A stretch of 64,000 bases of DNA from Siphonodentalium dalli (lineage: Eukaryota > Mollusca > Scaphopoda > Gadilida > Siphonodentaliidae), in assembly GCA_032622095.1 (NCBI GenBank), contig CP136069.1, positions 153,501,043-153,565,042 on the forward strand, read 5' to 3'. This document shows, piece after piece, positions 1 through 10,601 of this stretch. Position numbers and translations under genes: made by a program. A model generated the notes under the pieces. That model did not search any database. It was not told where the DNA came from and saw only the letters and a program-made list of their open reading frames with translations. Every line of letters starts with the position of its first letter. Positions within the stretch are counted from its first letter, which is position 1.

Positions 1-847
1 TCAGATGAATATTATATATCTATATTTTGTATTTTGTACAACCATTCATTATATATGTTAATCATCTGACTGATTCAATAAAAAAATAAATAAAAAAAAA
101 AATAAAAAAAAAATAGAATATTGATGCATTTATAATGTTTGATAAAGTGGCACCCTCAATTTTACTTGTTTTCTTTACAACAGCCCCTGTGACTATATCA
201 CATGTACAATTAGTTCAAGATTGAACTTAACACTAAACGCTGCTTTAATATTTAGTATTACCTTTATTTGGAAATAAATTATAATGTGCAATGGACTGAA
301 CAGCCAATAGGTTGCTGGACATTTCGTGCCATAGAAGTTTGACATAGAGATGTTTCGCACAAGGGTTCTGGACATTTCATACCAGTACATGTATCATTTC
401 GACAATTTGTACCATTGAGTATTATCTTCGTCAATGATGTCATGTCACGCTTGTTAATAATTCATTTGTTCGGAAATACTGATTGGGGGTCGAAATGTAT
501 AAAATTGAACTACCACCACTTCCAAAAACAACACCGATAACCAATAACGCTCTTTTCTGTTCCATGCAATGGAAATGGCTATTTATTGTCCTGATATCAT
601 TGATATAAATGAATGCCTAAAATTAGTATTATCCTGAAATAAATTTATGCCACTTTGGCGAACATGGGAAGCACGGTACAATTTATGCCATTTAGGCACA
701 CTTCAGAGTGAAATCAGGGCTTATATGTCGGCGAGAATCCAAATCTAGATTCTCGTAAATATTCTCGCAAATTACCCTGGATTCTCGTGAAAAAGTATAT
801 ATGGATTCTCGCAAAATCAGATGAAATATATGCCCTGGAAATATAGC
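1..847. other. AT-rich sequence without a recognisable gene
   Basis: No frame here has a recognisable domain; the longest is 65 codons. An A-rich run at about 80-115 looks like a simple-sequence or retroposon-tail remnant. Between 725 and 815 the 8-mer GATTCTCG (or its complement CGAGAATC) recurs about five times in both orientations, a short local cluster of unknown meaning. Nothing else is supported. Confidence 0.6.
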
Positions 848-897
848 AAATCGTTTAATGCTTTAGAATTTTTGTTTTCGGAGATTTATATATATGC

Positions 898-1298
898 TTA
901 AAGACATATTATGGACTTGTTATGGACTTTTTCGGGTGCGAGAAATTGATAAGTTAGTGCTCAGGCACTTTGCCAACCTGGGGAATGTTATCATTCTACT
1001 AACATCACTGAAAAGTTCCAAAAAAAATCTACCACACCACTTCATAGAGAACATCGTCTGAACTACTCCAAATTGTAAATATTTACATCTCGATTCGGGG
1101 CGCAACTATCGGCTATAATTAAACAAAAATGATTTCGCCATCGAGAGTCATTGCATTTAACTAATATATAAGAATGACGTTGTGTATCATCCATTTGGAT
1201 TAATATTCGTAACAAATAACTACTTTGAGAAAGATTATTCTTAATTTCTATTTGATCACTCTGCCCGGTGTCTGCCGGAGTGTTTCACATCACTTTAA
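898..1298 (-). mobile_element. Family C MITE, copy 1 (TTAA-flanked)
   Basis: Bounded by TTAA at 898-901 and 1295-1298. Ends read TTAAAGACATATTATG at the left and CATCACTTTAA at the right, so the shared terminal motif is TTAAAG. Non-coding. Its reverse complement matches the copy at 29208-29582 along its length: the GTGATGTGAAACACTCCGG end, the internal CGATGGCGAAATC and the CGAATCGAG...AAATATTTAC block. The TTAA target suggests mobilisation by a piggyBac-type transposase (inference); the element encodes none. Confidence 0.8.
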
Positions 1299-1383
1299 TC
1301 AAGGAAGACTGTTCAGAAAAACTGCATTTCAAGAAATCGTTTAATGCTTTAGAATTTTTGTTTTCGGAGATTTATATATATGC

Positions 1384-1784
1384 TTAAAGACATATTATGG
1401 ACTTGTTATGGACTTATTCGGGTGCGAGAAATTGATAAGTTAGTGCTCAAGCACTTTGCCAACCTGGGGAATGTTATCATTCTACTAACATCACTGAAAA
1501 TTTCCAAACAAATCTACCACACCACTTCATAGAGAACATCGTCTGAACTACTCCAAATTGTAAATATTTACATCTCGATTCGGGGCACAACTATCGGCTA
1601 TAATTAAACAAAAATGATTTCGCCATCGAGAGTCATTGCATTTAACTAATATATAAGAATGACGTTGTGTATCATCCATTTAGATTAATATTCGTAACAA
1701 ATAACTACTTTGAGAAAGATTATTCTTAATTTCTATTTGATCACTCTGCCCGGTGTCTGCCGGAGTGTTTCACATCACTTTAAT
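1384..1784 (-). mobile_element. Family C MITE, copy 2 (within tandem duplication)
   Basis: Second copy of the element at 898-1298, displaced by exactly 486 bp, with TTAA at 1384-1387 and 1781-1784. The two are almost identical, whereas the copies near 29.2 and 40.2 kb are clearly diverged. This supports segmental duplication over an independent insertion. Confidence 0.8.
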
Positions 1785-1886
1785 CAAGGAAGACTGTTCA
1801 GAAAAACTGCATTTCAAGATCACCAAACAACTTTCCTTTTTAGGGCCACCACATCTTTCCAAAGATGTACTTCTTCCATTTTGCTA

Positions 1887-2190
1887 TCAAAGACCGAAAA
1901 ATGTCGTTAAACTAGAGATCCAAATACCCACTAAGGGCCCCTATATCTTGAAATATTAAAGACCGAGAATGTCGTTAAACTATAAAGACCGAAAAATATC
2001 GTTAAACAAGAGATCCAAATTCCCCCTATATCTTGAGATATTATAAAGACCGAAAAATGTCATTAAACTATTAAAGACCGAAAAATGTCGTTAAACTACA
2101 AAGACCGAAAAATGTCGTTAAACTAGAGATCCAAACATCCCCATCCCCTATTTTTTTAGACAATAAAGAACGAAATATGTCGTTACACCA
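1887..2190 (+). repeat. Degenerate short tandem repeat (AAAGACCGAAAAATGTCGTT)
   Basis: The block AAAGACCGAAAAATGTCGTT followed by AAACTA recurs at least six times with spacers of variable length (1888, 1959, 1981, 2044, 2074, 2099; a diverged one near 2165). Some units add GAGATCCAAATNCCC. The irregular period suggests an old array decaying by indels. The 66- and 68-codon frames over it have no recognisable features. Confidence 0.8.
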
Positions 2191-2449
2191 TTAATACATA
2201 ATTTGTGTTTATGAAAGTCTGGCACCCATTAGCAGTTTGTTTTCAGTACATTTTAATATTCATTGGAACGTAGACAATTGTTCGCTGACAGAAATCATGT
2301 TAATATCGCCTTTCGTTACTGGTTTCCTCGACTCAAATATTTCTCACTGCACAATACTTATAATTAAACAAAATGTTCTGTGTTTTGTGTCACTTCTTAA
2401 TAGCATTATGTATTCTGCTATTGAAAAGAAAACAAGTTTGCAGTATACC

Positions 2450-2947
2450 TTAAAGGTACGGAAGGCCTTGGTGGGTATCCTGTGAACATATTTCCACCTG
2501 TCAAAAACCGCTACAAACGAAAATAATATTCAAATATAGACATACTTTGTTAATATACAAATGAGAAATATCTCATAAACAGTATGTTATTGTCGTAAAT
2601 TTGACGATTGTTATGTAAACAAAGCATAAAAAGTTACTTTCTTGGTGTTTCTTTATATTATGATGGTAAACATAAAGAGCGTTCTTTGTTGCTCAATTCC
2701 TTATTTGGAAATAATAAAGAGCGTTTATACCATTTGTGTGTGATTAGCCAGTAGCATTGTGCTGCCTTCTATAACACAATCAGACTCTTGTTTAGGTAAA
2801 ATTTAGTAGGTATTTATGTAAGCATGATGTTTACGCGATAGTGATCGTATATTTGAACCAAAATGTATGCGTTTTAATATTTTTCTGTTTACGGTGTTTG
2901 GAACAAATATGAATATTTTCGACAGCTAAGCCCCCTCGTCCCTTTAA
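2450..2947 (+). mobile_element. Family D MITE, copy 1 (TTAA-flanked, ~498 bp)
   Basis: TTAA at 2450-2453 and 2944-2947, with ends TTAAAGG and CCTTTAA, a short terminal inverted repeat. Internal blocks shared with the copies near 27.6, 30.3 and 40.5 kb are a GGTGGGTA box, GTCAAAAACCGC, ATAAACAGTATG, TATGTAAACAAA and two motifs of the type ATAAAGAGCGTT (2687 and 2716). No open frame of note. Transposase type is unproven; TTAA favours piggyBac-like. Confidence 0.75.
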
Positions 2948-3672
2948 TATAATTAATATAACATCCCTCATCCAATAATCTCCAAATTGCATATCTAATT
3001 TCAATCCTAGTTACACGTCACGCCGCCCCTCATAATTTGCCAATTGTACACCCTTTTTTTGCTGCTGCTGCAACTGCTCAATTTCTTTAAACATTATTGA
3101 AAAAATGGCCCTCCCGCCCGCCGACATTTACCTCTGATTTTTTTTTTTATCATCGGTCCGCACCAAAATTGAGCGCACGTCCCTATATAATATACCTATT
3201 TAAACCGAGTATACACGGTGGTGTAATAGATCTACCGTTAATTTAACCGTTTAGGTAGCATATTTCCATGTATACGTTATCACGACAAATCCCTGCTGAT
3301 CTGTTATTAATGAACCAAACAATTAACATGTCAACACACTCTGGCCCGCCAATGCTACAGTGTATAAACGTAACGGGGCAAATATGTACATTATATTGGC
3401 AGCTAACGAGAACATTCATCACCAGCAATCTGCACACCCCTTTTAGCCGATACGATAGAAACTAAACGATTTGTTACTTCTAATTACCCGTACTTAATTA
3501 CACTACTTGCGTGTTAATAAAGTACGACCCCATTACCACTAAAAGTGAAACATGGGATTTAGAACATTAATATTCACTCTTACATAGTTCCACATTCAAG
3601 GTTCGTCTTGTGTAATCGTATGTCAGTTGTAACGTTGTGAAACTGCAACCGAACTGAATTATTCTATGCTAA
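2948..3672. other. Intergenic; nothing recognised
   Basis: AT-rich, with a poly-T run near 3138. Overlapping frames of 64-65 codons on both strands at 3243-3465 have no domain and arise because stops are locally scarce. I see no gene or RNA here. Confidence 0.5.
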
Positions 3673-3852
3673 ATAGTTCATGGCTGACCTGATGCATGCA
3701 TCTTAGTTTTCTTGTTATACAATGTTGTGTACAGTATGTGTTTTTCTGGTACCCGCCCAGGTTGTGCTGAAAAGTCACAATGGACTCGACACTGCGTGTC
3801 TCATCTAATACAAGAAAACTAAGATGCATGCATCAGGTCGGCCGTGAACTAT
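3673..3852. mobile_element. Foldback element with 43-bp inverted arms
   Basis: Arm 3673-3715 (ATAGTTCATGGCTGACCTGA onward) is the reverse complement of 3810-3852 with about three mismatches. The ~95-bp centre holds TTGTGTACAGTATGTGTTTT and a CAGGTTGTG...GAAAAGTCA block, which reappears in reverse at 7245-7325. It is non-coding and looks like a small foldback MITE. I could not define a target duplication. Confidence 0.75.
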
Positions 3853-3875
3853 CTACCATATAATTGTTGTAGCTA

Positions 3876-4252
3876 TCGATTATACATTTTGGAACATATG
3901 TGTGTATGCATGAATGCATGTGTGTATGTGTTATAGACTCTAACACTGCTCGACTGATTCGACTCGGATTTGGTATTTAACGTGTCAACTTGACCTCGCT
4001 CATAGGCATGTTTCTGGGCCTTGACCGATCCGACTAAATATTTGTGTGTAGGACTACTTCGATCCCGGGAGCAATATGGACGGGTCCAATTTCACGTGGG
4101 ACCACGTTCTCGAACGTGTTGATATAGGCATGTTTCTGGACCAATTGAACAATAGTTTGGCCAGACGCTGTATATACTGGGTACTGTCCAGATGGAGGCG
4201 ATCACACAAAAATCCATAAATAGCCCGAACGAAGTCGAGTACATCAGCTAGT
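3876..4252 (+). mobile_element. Helitron-like non-autonomous element 1
   Basis: Starts with TC after an A at 3876 (TCGATTATACATTTTGG) and ends at 4248-4252 with CTAGT. The 3' end is preceded by a GC-rich imperfect hairpin, AGCCCGAACGAAGTCGAG. TC...hairpin...CTRRT is the known terminal signature of Helitrons. The interior (GACTGATTCGACTCGGATTT and TTGACC tracts) resembles the element at 42045. No Rep/helicase frame is present, so it would be non-autonomous. Confidence 0.6.
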
Positions 4253-4714
4253 TTAATATATATTTTGGACATTTGTCTGTCTGTTTGTCTGTTAGCTATG
4301 GCCGGGAAAACTGCCGGACAGATTTGACGAAATTTGACGGGTCAAATCTTGATCCCGACCTGACTTTGACATTCAAAAAGATCAATTCAAGGTCAAATCT
4401 GGTAAAACGGAAGTATTTCAACGAAATTTAATACCTACTGTTACTTTTGTCCCAGGAGTGTTTCGGTGGGTCAAATCATGACCCTGACCTGATCTTGACA
4501 TTCAAAATTGTCAATTCAAGGTCAAATCGGGTAAAGCCGGGCGGATTTCGACGGGTACTTTTGTCGTGACTTTTGTCCGGGGAGTGTTTTGGACGGGTCA
4601 AATCGTGACCCGACATGACGTTCACCTTTAAAATGGTCAATTCAAGGTTAAATCGCGCAATTCTCCGAAAACCAGAGGGGAACATCCCGGACGAAGTCGG
4701 GTCCACCAGCTATT
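4253..4714 (+). mobile_element. Helitron-like non-autonomous element 2 (head-to-tail)
   Basis: Begins directly at the CTAGT of the previous element with an A/T-rich start containing ATATATTTTGGACATTTG and then GTCTGTCTG. It ends at about 4714 with the hairpin CCCGGACGAAGTCGGG followed by CACCAGCTATT, one base off CTRRT. Internally it repeats GGTCAAATC...GACCTGAC...TTGACATTCAAAA three times at roughly 120-bp spacing. Head-to-tail arrangement is known for Helitrons. The 5' end lacks a clear TC, so the start is approximate. Confidence 0.55.
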
Positions 4715-4949
4715 ATTATATATTTCTAGATTTAGTTACAAACTAAATACCTGTATATTGTACAAAGAAATGTTTGACAAATATATCTGTATCAATATTA
4801 CCATACGGGTCATTAAAATAGATACGACGAAACAACTTTTGAAGGGTGCATGTATCAGGTAAATTTTTATATTTCAAATGATGACAGGAATGCGGAAAGT
4901 TGAAGTACCTACGTAATACTGGCTATCCGAATGAAGAGATATACATGTA

Positions 4950-5400
4950 TATATAAACCAAAATAGAAGATGACTGCTGGCGACAATGTTTTCAAAAAAA
5001 ATTCAAAGCATTCGATAGCTCCCATCTAGTTGTCAGCCCGAAGATCAATATGAAGTTTGGTGACTATCAGATGAGGGATATGTCTGTACAGTTGCTAAAC
5101 CATTCAGTCATGCAAAAGAGGATCAAACAGTAAGATACCAAATTGCTGCCTGTGGTAATGTTTTTTAACGAAATTCGGGAAAATTAGATTACTCTCACCC
5201 TGGTTATCCAGAAGATCATTGTGGAATCTGGTGACGATCGGACAAGGGGTGTCGTCTGTAGGATCAACCAAATTATTTAGCCATAAAAATAGTAAAATTG
5301 AAGATCACCGCTGGCAGTGATGTCTTCACAAGGACAGTTTGAGAACAAAATATGGCTCACATCTAGCGGTGACGCAAATTATCCACATGAGAAAAAGTTC
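4950..5400 (+). repeat. Degenerate ~165-bp tandem repeat
   Basis: Three diverged units start near 4970, 5139 and 5302 with GA(C/T)(T/C)(G/A)CTGGC...ATGTTTT-like blocks. They continue through GAAGATCAAT...GAAGTTTGGTGA...ATC(A/G)GA and a second conserved phrase, AAACCATTCAGTCAT or AAATTATTTAGCCAT. A fourth relative is at 6110-6260. The 120-codon frame at 5317-5679 overlaps the last unit and shows no domain, so I do not call it a gene. Confidence 0.55.
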
Positions 5401-6109
5401 TCCAATAAAAGCTGGCTGCAGGGTGCGCCAATTGATTCAAATTCGAAATTTAGCATGGTGTACTGCTTGTGGCCATGTTTTCCCCGCAAATTTGATAGAC
5501 TGATGGACAAAACCACTGAATCCGTTGAATCAATATACATGTATACATGGATTAATTTATATGCATTGTTATACACAGTACTGGTATATAAAGGTACTGA
5601 AAATAACAATATTACTAGTATACACAAAATAAACCATATATCATGGCTATGGGTTCTAATATCCGAATATGACAGCTGAGAACTTGGTGTGAATTGAAGA
5701 GTGGTGGTGTCTCAAGTATATCTAACCATCCACGTTAGAAACATGCCTTTAAATGTCACAAGTATAATCTAGCTTGAGGACAGAAGTTATCCATAAACCC
5801 CCCTTAATTCAACCAGGTCCTCGCGCGATGTATGGTCGATCACATGATGATCTAGGGGGGGGGGTTAGAATTGTTGTATAAAAACAGCACTGCATGTAAA
5901 TATAAAATAAAATAGTGCTACATCTTATTACAGATTATTGCCATATATAATCAGTGACTATACAGACAGTCTGACAAAATACAGTTTCAGTGACACTCTA
6001 TCCGAAGAGGGGAATAATTCCATCTGTTACAGTCAATGGAGAAATTATGAATCTGGAAATGTGAAATTTCTAAGTAATACTAGATATCGACATGACGCGA
6101 TAACATATA
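5401..6109. other. Intergenic; nothing recognised
   Basis: Contains a short poly-G run at about 5859 and AT-rich sequence. Frames on either strand (up to 82 codons, plus the 120-codon one noted above) lack recognisable motifs. No RNA gene was recognised. Confidence 0.45.
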
Positions 6110-6260
6110 ACGTAAATGCAATATGACCGCTGGCGACCATTTTTTCCTATGAAATTAAAAAAATATTTGATAGCTCTCATCTGATAGATCAATATCAAGA
6201 TAAATATGAAGTTTGGTGATGATCGGATGAGTGAAGTGGACTGTTCTAAACGGTTTAGTA
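6110..6260 (+). repeat. Isolated unit of the ~165-bp repeat
   Basis: GACCGCTGGCGACCATTTTT at 6124, then GATAGCTCTCATCTGATAG, GAAGTTTGGTGATGATCGG and AACGGTTTAGTAATGC follow the same order of blocks as the units at 4950-5400. It is therefore a separated copy of that repeat. Confidence 0.6.
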
Positions 6261-6264
6261 ATGC

Positions 6265-6575
6265 TTAAAAAGATTCTTACCTTAATATTTTTATGTTCAC
6301 TTTATAAACTTCACTGAGTCATCTTTGTCATGTATTGAGTTTGATATCTTTTGTTAACAGTTTATAAATCATGTATGTCTCATGTTTGTTATTTTAATTT
6401 ATGTGTTTATTATCATTAAATAAAGTTGCATTCCTTAAAAAGATTCTTACCTCAATGTTTTTATGTTCACTTTATAAACTCCACTCAGTCATCTTTGTCA
6501 TGTATTGAATTTGATATCTTTTGTTAACAGTTTATAAATTATGTATGTCTCGTGTTCGTTATTATATTATATACA
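6265..6575 (+). repeat. 170-bp direct duplication
   Basis: The block beginning TTAAAAAGATTCTTACCT is at 6265 and again at 6435, exactly 170 bp apart. The second copy is complete to about 6575 (to ATGTATGTCTCGTGTTCGTT). The first unit ends with a CATTAAATAAAGTTGCATTC phrase resembling a retroposon 3' end with a polyadenylation signal (AATAAA). This may be a tandemly repeated LINE 3' tail, which is inference. Confidence 0.85.
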
Positions 6576-7244
6576 CTTTATAGTGTGTTTCAGAACGAAA
6601 AAAAAATGAATAAAATCAACAAATTTGTAAATTTAAAAACAATTCAAACGTTGTTCTATTCCATGTCCCAGCCCGGACATATACACCAAATTTCAATAAT
6701 ATTCATTGAGAAACAACGGACCAAACGCCATAGCACCCCGTATACATCTTTTATTCCGAGTTGGCACACGTCGATTGGGGCGAGTTAGCCCTGGGCGAGT
6801 ACGCCGATTCCGAAACCTTCTCTATTTGCAGCAGGTATACGTTTACGCTGATTTACGCGTAATATAATTTACAAAGTTCCCGAATTGGTATCGTAAATAG
6901 AGCGACCTTATTTGACAGAGAATGCCTCTGTTATTGATTATCAAGTTGCTATACATTAAAAACGACAAATTCACATGCTCGTTCAAGCGCAGTAGTCTAT
7001 TTTCCCCATGTTAAAGGACATCCACAAATACTAAATAACGCTAACCTACTGCGAATGTTTGACACGACAACTGTTAACATATTTGGGCTGAATTCATCTG
7101 ACGCGGTATTATTCCTCAAAATAAACAACAAAACCATCGTTACTTGGAAATGTAGTTTGGGCTAACATTTACATAAATCTTCCACATTATTTATCCCGAC
7201 ACACACGTCAGATGATAAACAGACATGAAGTAAAAGGCCAAATT
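6576..7244. other. Intergenic; nothing firm
   Basis: The 78-codon frame at 6552-6788 begins in the preceding repeat and has no recognised feature. The rest is unique-looking AT-rich sequence. Confidence 0.4.
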
Positions 7245-7330
7245 GGCCGAAATGACTTTTCACCACAACCTGGAATCGTACAAGAAAAACACATACTGTA
7301 CACAACACAAACATTGTACAATAACTTTAT
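7245..7330 (-). repeat. Dispersed repeat shared with the 3673 foldback
   Basis: Read in reverse, 7245-7325 gives TTGTGTACAGTATGTGTTTT, TTGTAC, CAGGTTGTGGTGAAAAGTCA in the same order and spacing as 3722-3786. So the centre of the 3673 foldback exists elsewhere without its inverted arms. Confidence 0.7.
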
Positions 7331-7379
7331 AATAATACTACTCGAAGTTTCACCGTCTTGAAAATTACACGCGTGGAAG

Positions 7380-7625
7380 TGTTATATTATTGGACTATTG
7401 TTGGTCTCTGGTTGGTTTATTGATGGTCCCTGCATGGTTGGTTTATTGTTTGGCTTGTTTTGGGTTTATTGGCGTGGAGTTATCGCTGACTTTGTGTTCC
7501 ATATCGCTATCTGGGTGAATTGGCAATTACTCGCCGATGGTCGATGGTTTCGTGGTTTGGCAACGTAATGATATAGCCATGGCTGCTGAAAGTGAAGTTA
7601 AACCCCAATAAAATAAATAAACACA
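7380..7625 (+). mobile_element. SINE-like retroposon with mollusc-type tail
   Basis: A T/G-rich body (GGTTGGTTTATTG repeated, then TGGCAATTACTCGCC) ends in GAAGTTAAACCCCAATAAAA followed by a (TAAA)n run. Retroposons ending in GA(C/A)GTTAAAC(A/C)CC-AATAAA are, as I recall, common in molluscs. I cannot place promoter boxes with confidence, so this could equally be a 5'-truncated LINE 3' end. Confidence 0.5.
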
Positions 7626-8836
7626 TATTTTCATATAATATTAGAAATAAGGCTGGTCCACAACTTTACAGTGGCTGGCAGAATTGAAATATTTCATATC
7701 TTTTCGCGTGGGAACAGGGTCTCCGACCTTTTGTCTGAACTTCGTTTGTGATTTGGCAACAACTCATACTCAGGAGGAATTATATTTTATATATAACTAG
7801 AGATCAGACTGTCCCTATGGGACTGTTTTCAACCTGCAGTGCAATTGGGATACAATAAGAGGAGCCATAGTGGCATATTTGTTTTTTTGCAAACAAAAAA
7901 AAAACAACAACAACAAAAACAGAAGGAATAAAAGCTCGAACACACTTCTGCATGTTGCGAACAATTTCGTAAAATGGGGCAAACTCCACTTCGAAATGGC
8001 TGATCGAGCTCATAATCGCATGTTCGCATAGTGGTCAATATCTAATTGACAGGAAAATGTAGGTATACAAGCTCGGGCAATATTATGTATAGCTAGCGAA
8101 TATGTTCTACATCGAAAGAAGGGGTTAACTCCACTAAATATAGTTGGACGGACCTCATGATCACAGGTTCCCATGGTATATGAAATAACTGAGCCAAGTT
8201 TTAAAAACATAGACCCAAAAGTGTAAGAAGCAAGCTAGGATAATGTTGCGTCCACCGATGGATGACAAGACGGCTGCGAGACAAACGAAAGGGTGTTTTA
8301 GTGGAGAGTGGTTTACGAGTTCAGGTCCGTCCATATTAACGAGATTAAACGAGGCATCAAAAAGTGCACCAACGAAAGAGGGTTAAGGGTTACTTTGAAT
8401 ATTGATATTAGCATACCATATATACAACATATATATTTTCAATGTAAACTCTGTTATTAGTAATTTGATGTGTATATGTCTACGTATTATGTAAACTCTT
8501 CAATACTGTAGAAAAATAAACATTATTTGTATAGATATTATTATGAACGTCCAGGGTTAATGAGCTTAAGCCCTCAAACCTTGTCCTTGAATGCAAGGAC
8601 AGTGTGGACATAAATTTTGTCCAAACTTTTGTGGTTTTTAGAAAGTTGTGTTAGAATGATGTATAGACCCCAAACAACAGTTAATATGGCATTTACAAAA
8701 CGGTTTAAGGTCTTATACACAAGAAGTCCCTAAACCATATTTAAGTCCAAACCCCATAAACCCCTGTTGTTGGCGCGGATGGACACCCCATCACTTGTTA
8801 CGGGTGGATAATGATACAACTTATTGTTCTGACTCA
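7626..8836. other. Intergenic; nothing recognised
   Basis: Includes an A-rich run at 7890-7920. Minus-strand frames of 66-69 codons at 7804-8210 are stop-poor chance frames. The stretch 8560-8810 has a paired TTAAG...CTTG...AAGG structure but no clear repeat partner in the window. Confidence 0.4.
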
Positions 8837-9604
8837 TATAAACACCTCAAAAAAAGAAAGTCCCCCTTAATGTATTCTTTAATATTTTCCGAGATATTTA
8901 ATGGATTTTTATGAAATTTTCCACAAATGATGTGTGGTACCAGAGACATCAAGTGTGCTAATCACTGTGCTGTTAGATATGGCTGAGTGAGCACGAATTG
9001 AATGGAAGAGGGTCACTTTTCAAAAGTTACAAAAACACAGGTATCACAGTCATTCGACTGTGCCTTGGTCTCCCACTTCTCTTGCGGACTTGGGACATCC
9101 TTATCTGTTTGTACCTCAATGTCCTACATGGTGGGAAACATGGTTTACTGGAAAATGCTCAAAGAGACTGATGTCAAACTCTTGTGTTGCTCACGGCATG
9201 AAACTTCAAGGTGTCATTCCAAAGGAATGTGGTTAGACTGATTGGCATGGGCATTGCAGCGGGTACATTGTGTTCCAAAGATGACACGCATGTTTTTTTT
9301 GTGGACTCACAGTGTCACTTTTGGACCACATTTACAGCCAGTAACAACTTGTGTGAACACTGGAACACTGGAGTGACTGTCCGCTCTTCACCAGTGTTTT
9401 GCAACTTTTGAAAAGCACCCCTCTTCCATTCAATTCGTGCTCAGCCGGCCATAACATAACTCACAAGATGGTGCCTCGCACAGTTTGTGTCTCAGATACC
9501 ACTAAACATTTGCGTAAAGTTTCGTCAAAATCCATCCAATATCTCATAAAATATTACTGAATATATTAGGGGGGACTTTCTTTTTTTTGGAGGTGTTTAT
9601 ATAC
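8837..9604. mobile_element. Tc1/mariner-like element with ~210-bp inverted ends
   Basis: The left end, AAACACCTC then an A-run and GAAAGTCCCCC, matches the reverse complement of the right end (GGGGGACTTTC...GAGGTGTTTATA). Complementarity continues inwards for about 210 bp at moderate divergence: GAGATATT...TGGATTTT, ACCAGAGAC against ATCTGAGAC, and GAGCACGAATTGAATGGAAG on both sides. Flanks are TATA on each side, compatible with TA target duplication. The ~330-bp centre (79- and 66-codon frames) has no transposase motif, so it is non-autonomous. The Tc1 label rests on the TA flank and is inference. Confidence 0.7.
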
Positions 9605-10269
9605 GACAGGGACCTCCCGTGTGGACCTTTTATTCTGACACAAATTCTCACGTGGCTTTTAAAGTATTATCAACGACGCTCAATCGACGACAGTAGATTC
9701 CCCTCCAATATATCAACGTCAGGAAATAACGCAAACCGGATCCCCAGAGGTACAAAATAACGACAGTACAATATGAACAAAAGTCACAGCTATACGTATA
9801 CCTCTTCCTTTGATACATTCGCGTATATAAGGCACTACAATTCCAGATATTTTGCTATAACCAAGTTATTTCGAACCTCACCTATATATACGTCAATTAT
9901 GTTTCCTTCTGTCGTGACAATGTATGCCGCAGTGAACTTTAAAAAGTTCCCATTTTTTTAACTGGTGAAGTATTATCTATACGATCGTAGCCAATGTAGC
10001 TTCATGACATGATCTATACTATTGATCATGATATCGCTATTCCCACAAATCTTTACTCTACAGTGACCGCTTAAAGCTCCTATAATCTATCTATACCTAA
10101 ACTGAGTTTTTATCCGTATTTTTTTAAATAATGTGTTAAATATCACATAAGAATTGTATAGCTACACATGCACCTCATTTAAAACTTCGTCGTATTGAAG
10201 ATTATGAGTAACCTATATATATATATATGTGCATGTGCATGAAAACATTATCATTTTTATCGAGATTGC
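9605..10269. other. Intergenic; nothing recognised
   Basis: AT-rich sequence with a short (TA)n run at 10215. A 62-codon frame at 9773-9961 has no recognised feature. Confidence 0.4.
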
Positions 10270-10546
10270 TATTTATCAATCAATCAACTAATCGACATTT
10301 CACATTGAGATGGCCAATAACGCATATAAAGCTTGAAAAAAGGCAATAAAATTGGCTATGGGTGTATATATATGTACTCGAAATACGATAAATGTTAATG
10401 ATCTGACGTATCAACCAACCAACCAATCGACCGGAATGGCACATTGAGATATCCATTAACGCATATAAAGCTTGGAAATCGGCTAAAATTGGCTATAGGG
10501 ATACATATATGTACCCCAGATACGATAAATGTTACTAATCTGACGT
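10270..10546 (+). repeat. 139-bp direct duplication flanking the minisatellite
   Basis: Two units, about 10270-10407 and 10409-10546. Each contains (CAAT/CAAC)n, CACATTGAGAT, AACGCATATAAAGCTTG, AAAATTGGCTAT, TATATGTAC and TACGATAAATGTTA...ATCTGACGTAT. CACATTGAGA starts at 10301 and 10440, 139 bp apart. Divergence is higher than in the neighbouring minisatellite. The second unit ends exactly where the open frame into the minisatellite begins. Confidence 0.85.
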
Positions 10547-10601
10547 ATGTATGCGTACACACGAGAAGAGAAACGCCCCTGGTCAATTGTGCCCGCTATT
10601 A

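Larger units (their letters stand above)
848..1819. repeat. 486-bp tandem duplication, two copies
   Basis: Bases 848-1333 and 1334-1819 are the same 486-bp unit. Both start AAATCGTTTAATG and end ACTGCATTTCAAGA. I see only a handful of differences (for example TTTTTCGGG against TTATTCGGG, CTCAGGCAC against CTCAAGCAC), so the duplication is recent. Each unit carries one complete family C MITE plus flanking DNA, so the MITE was duplicated passively with its surroundings rather than inserting twice. Confidence 0.93.

Noticed and set aside
5317-5679. 120-codon plus-strand frame as a gene
   Set aside because: Overlaps a degenerate repeat unit and an opposite-strand frame, with no domain or convincing context.
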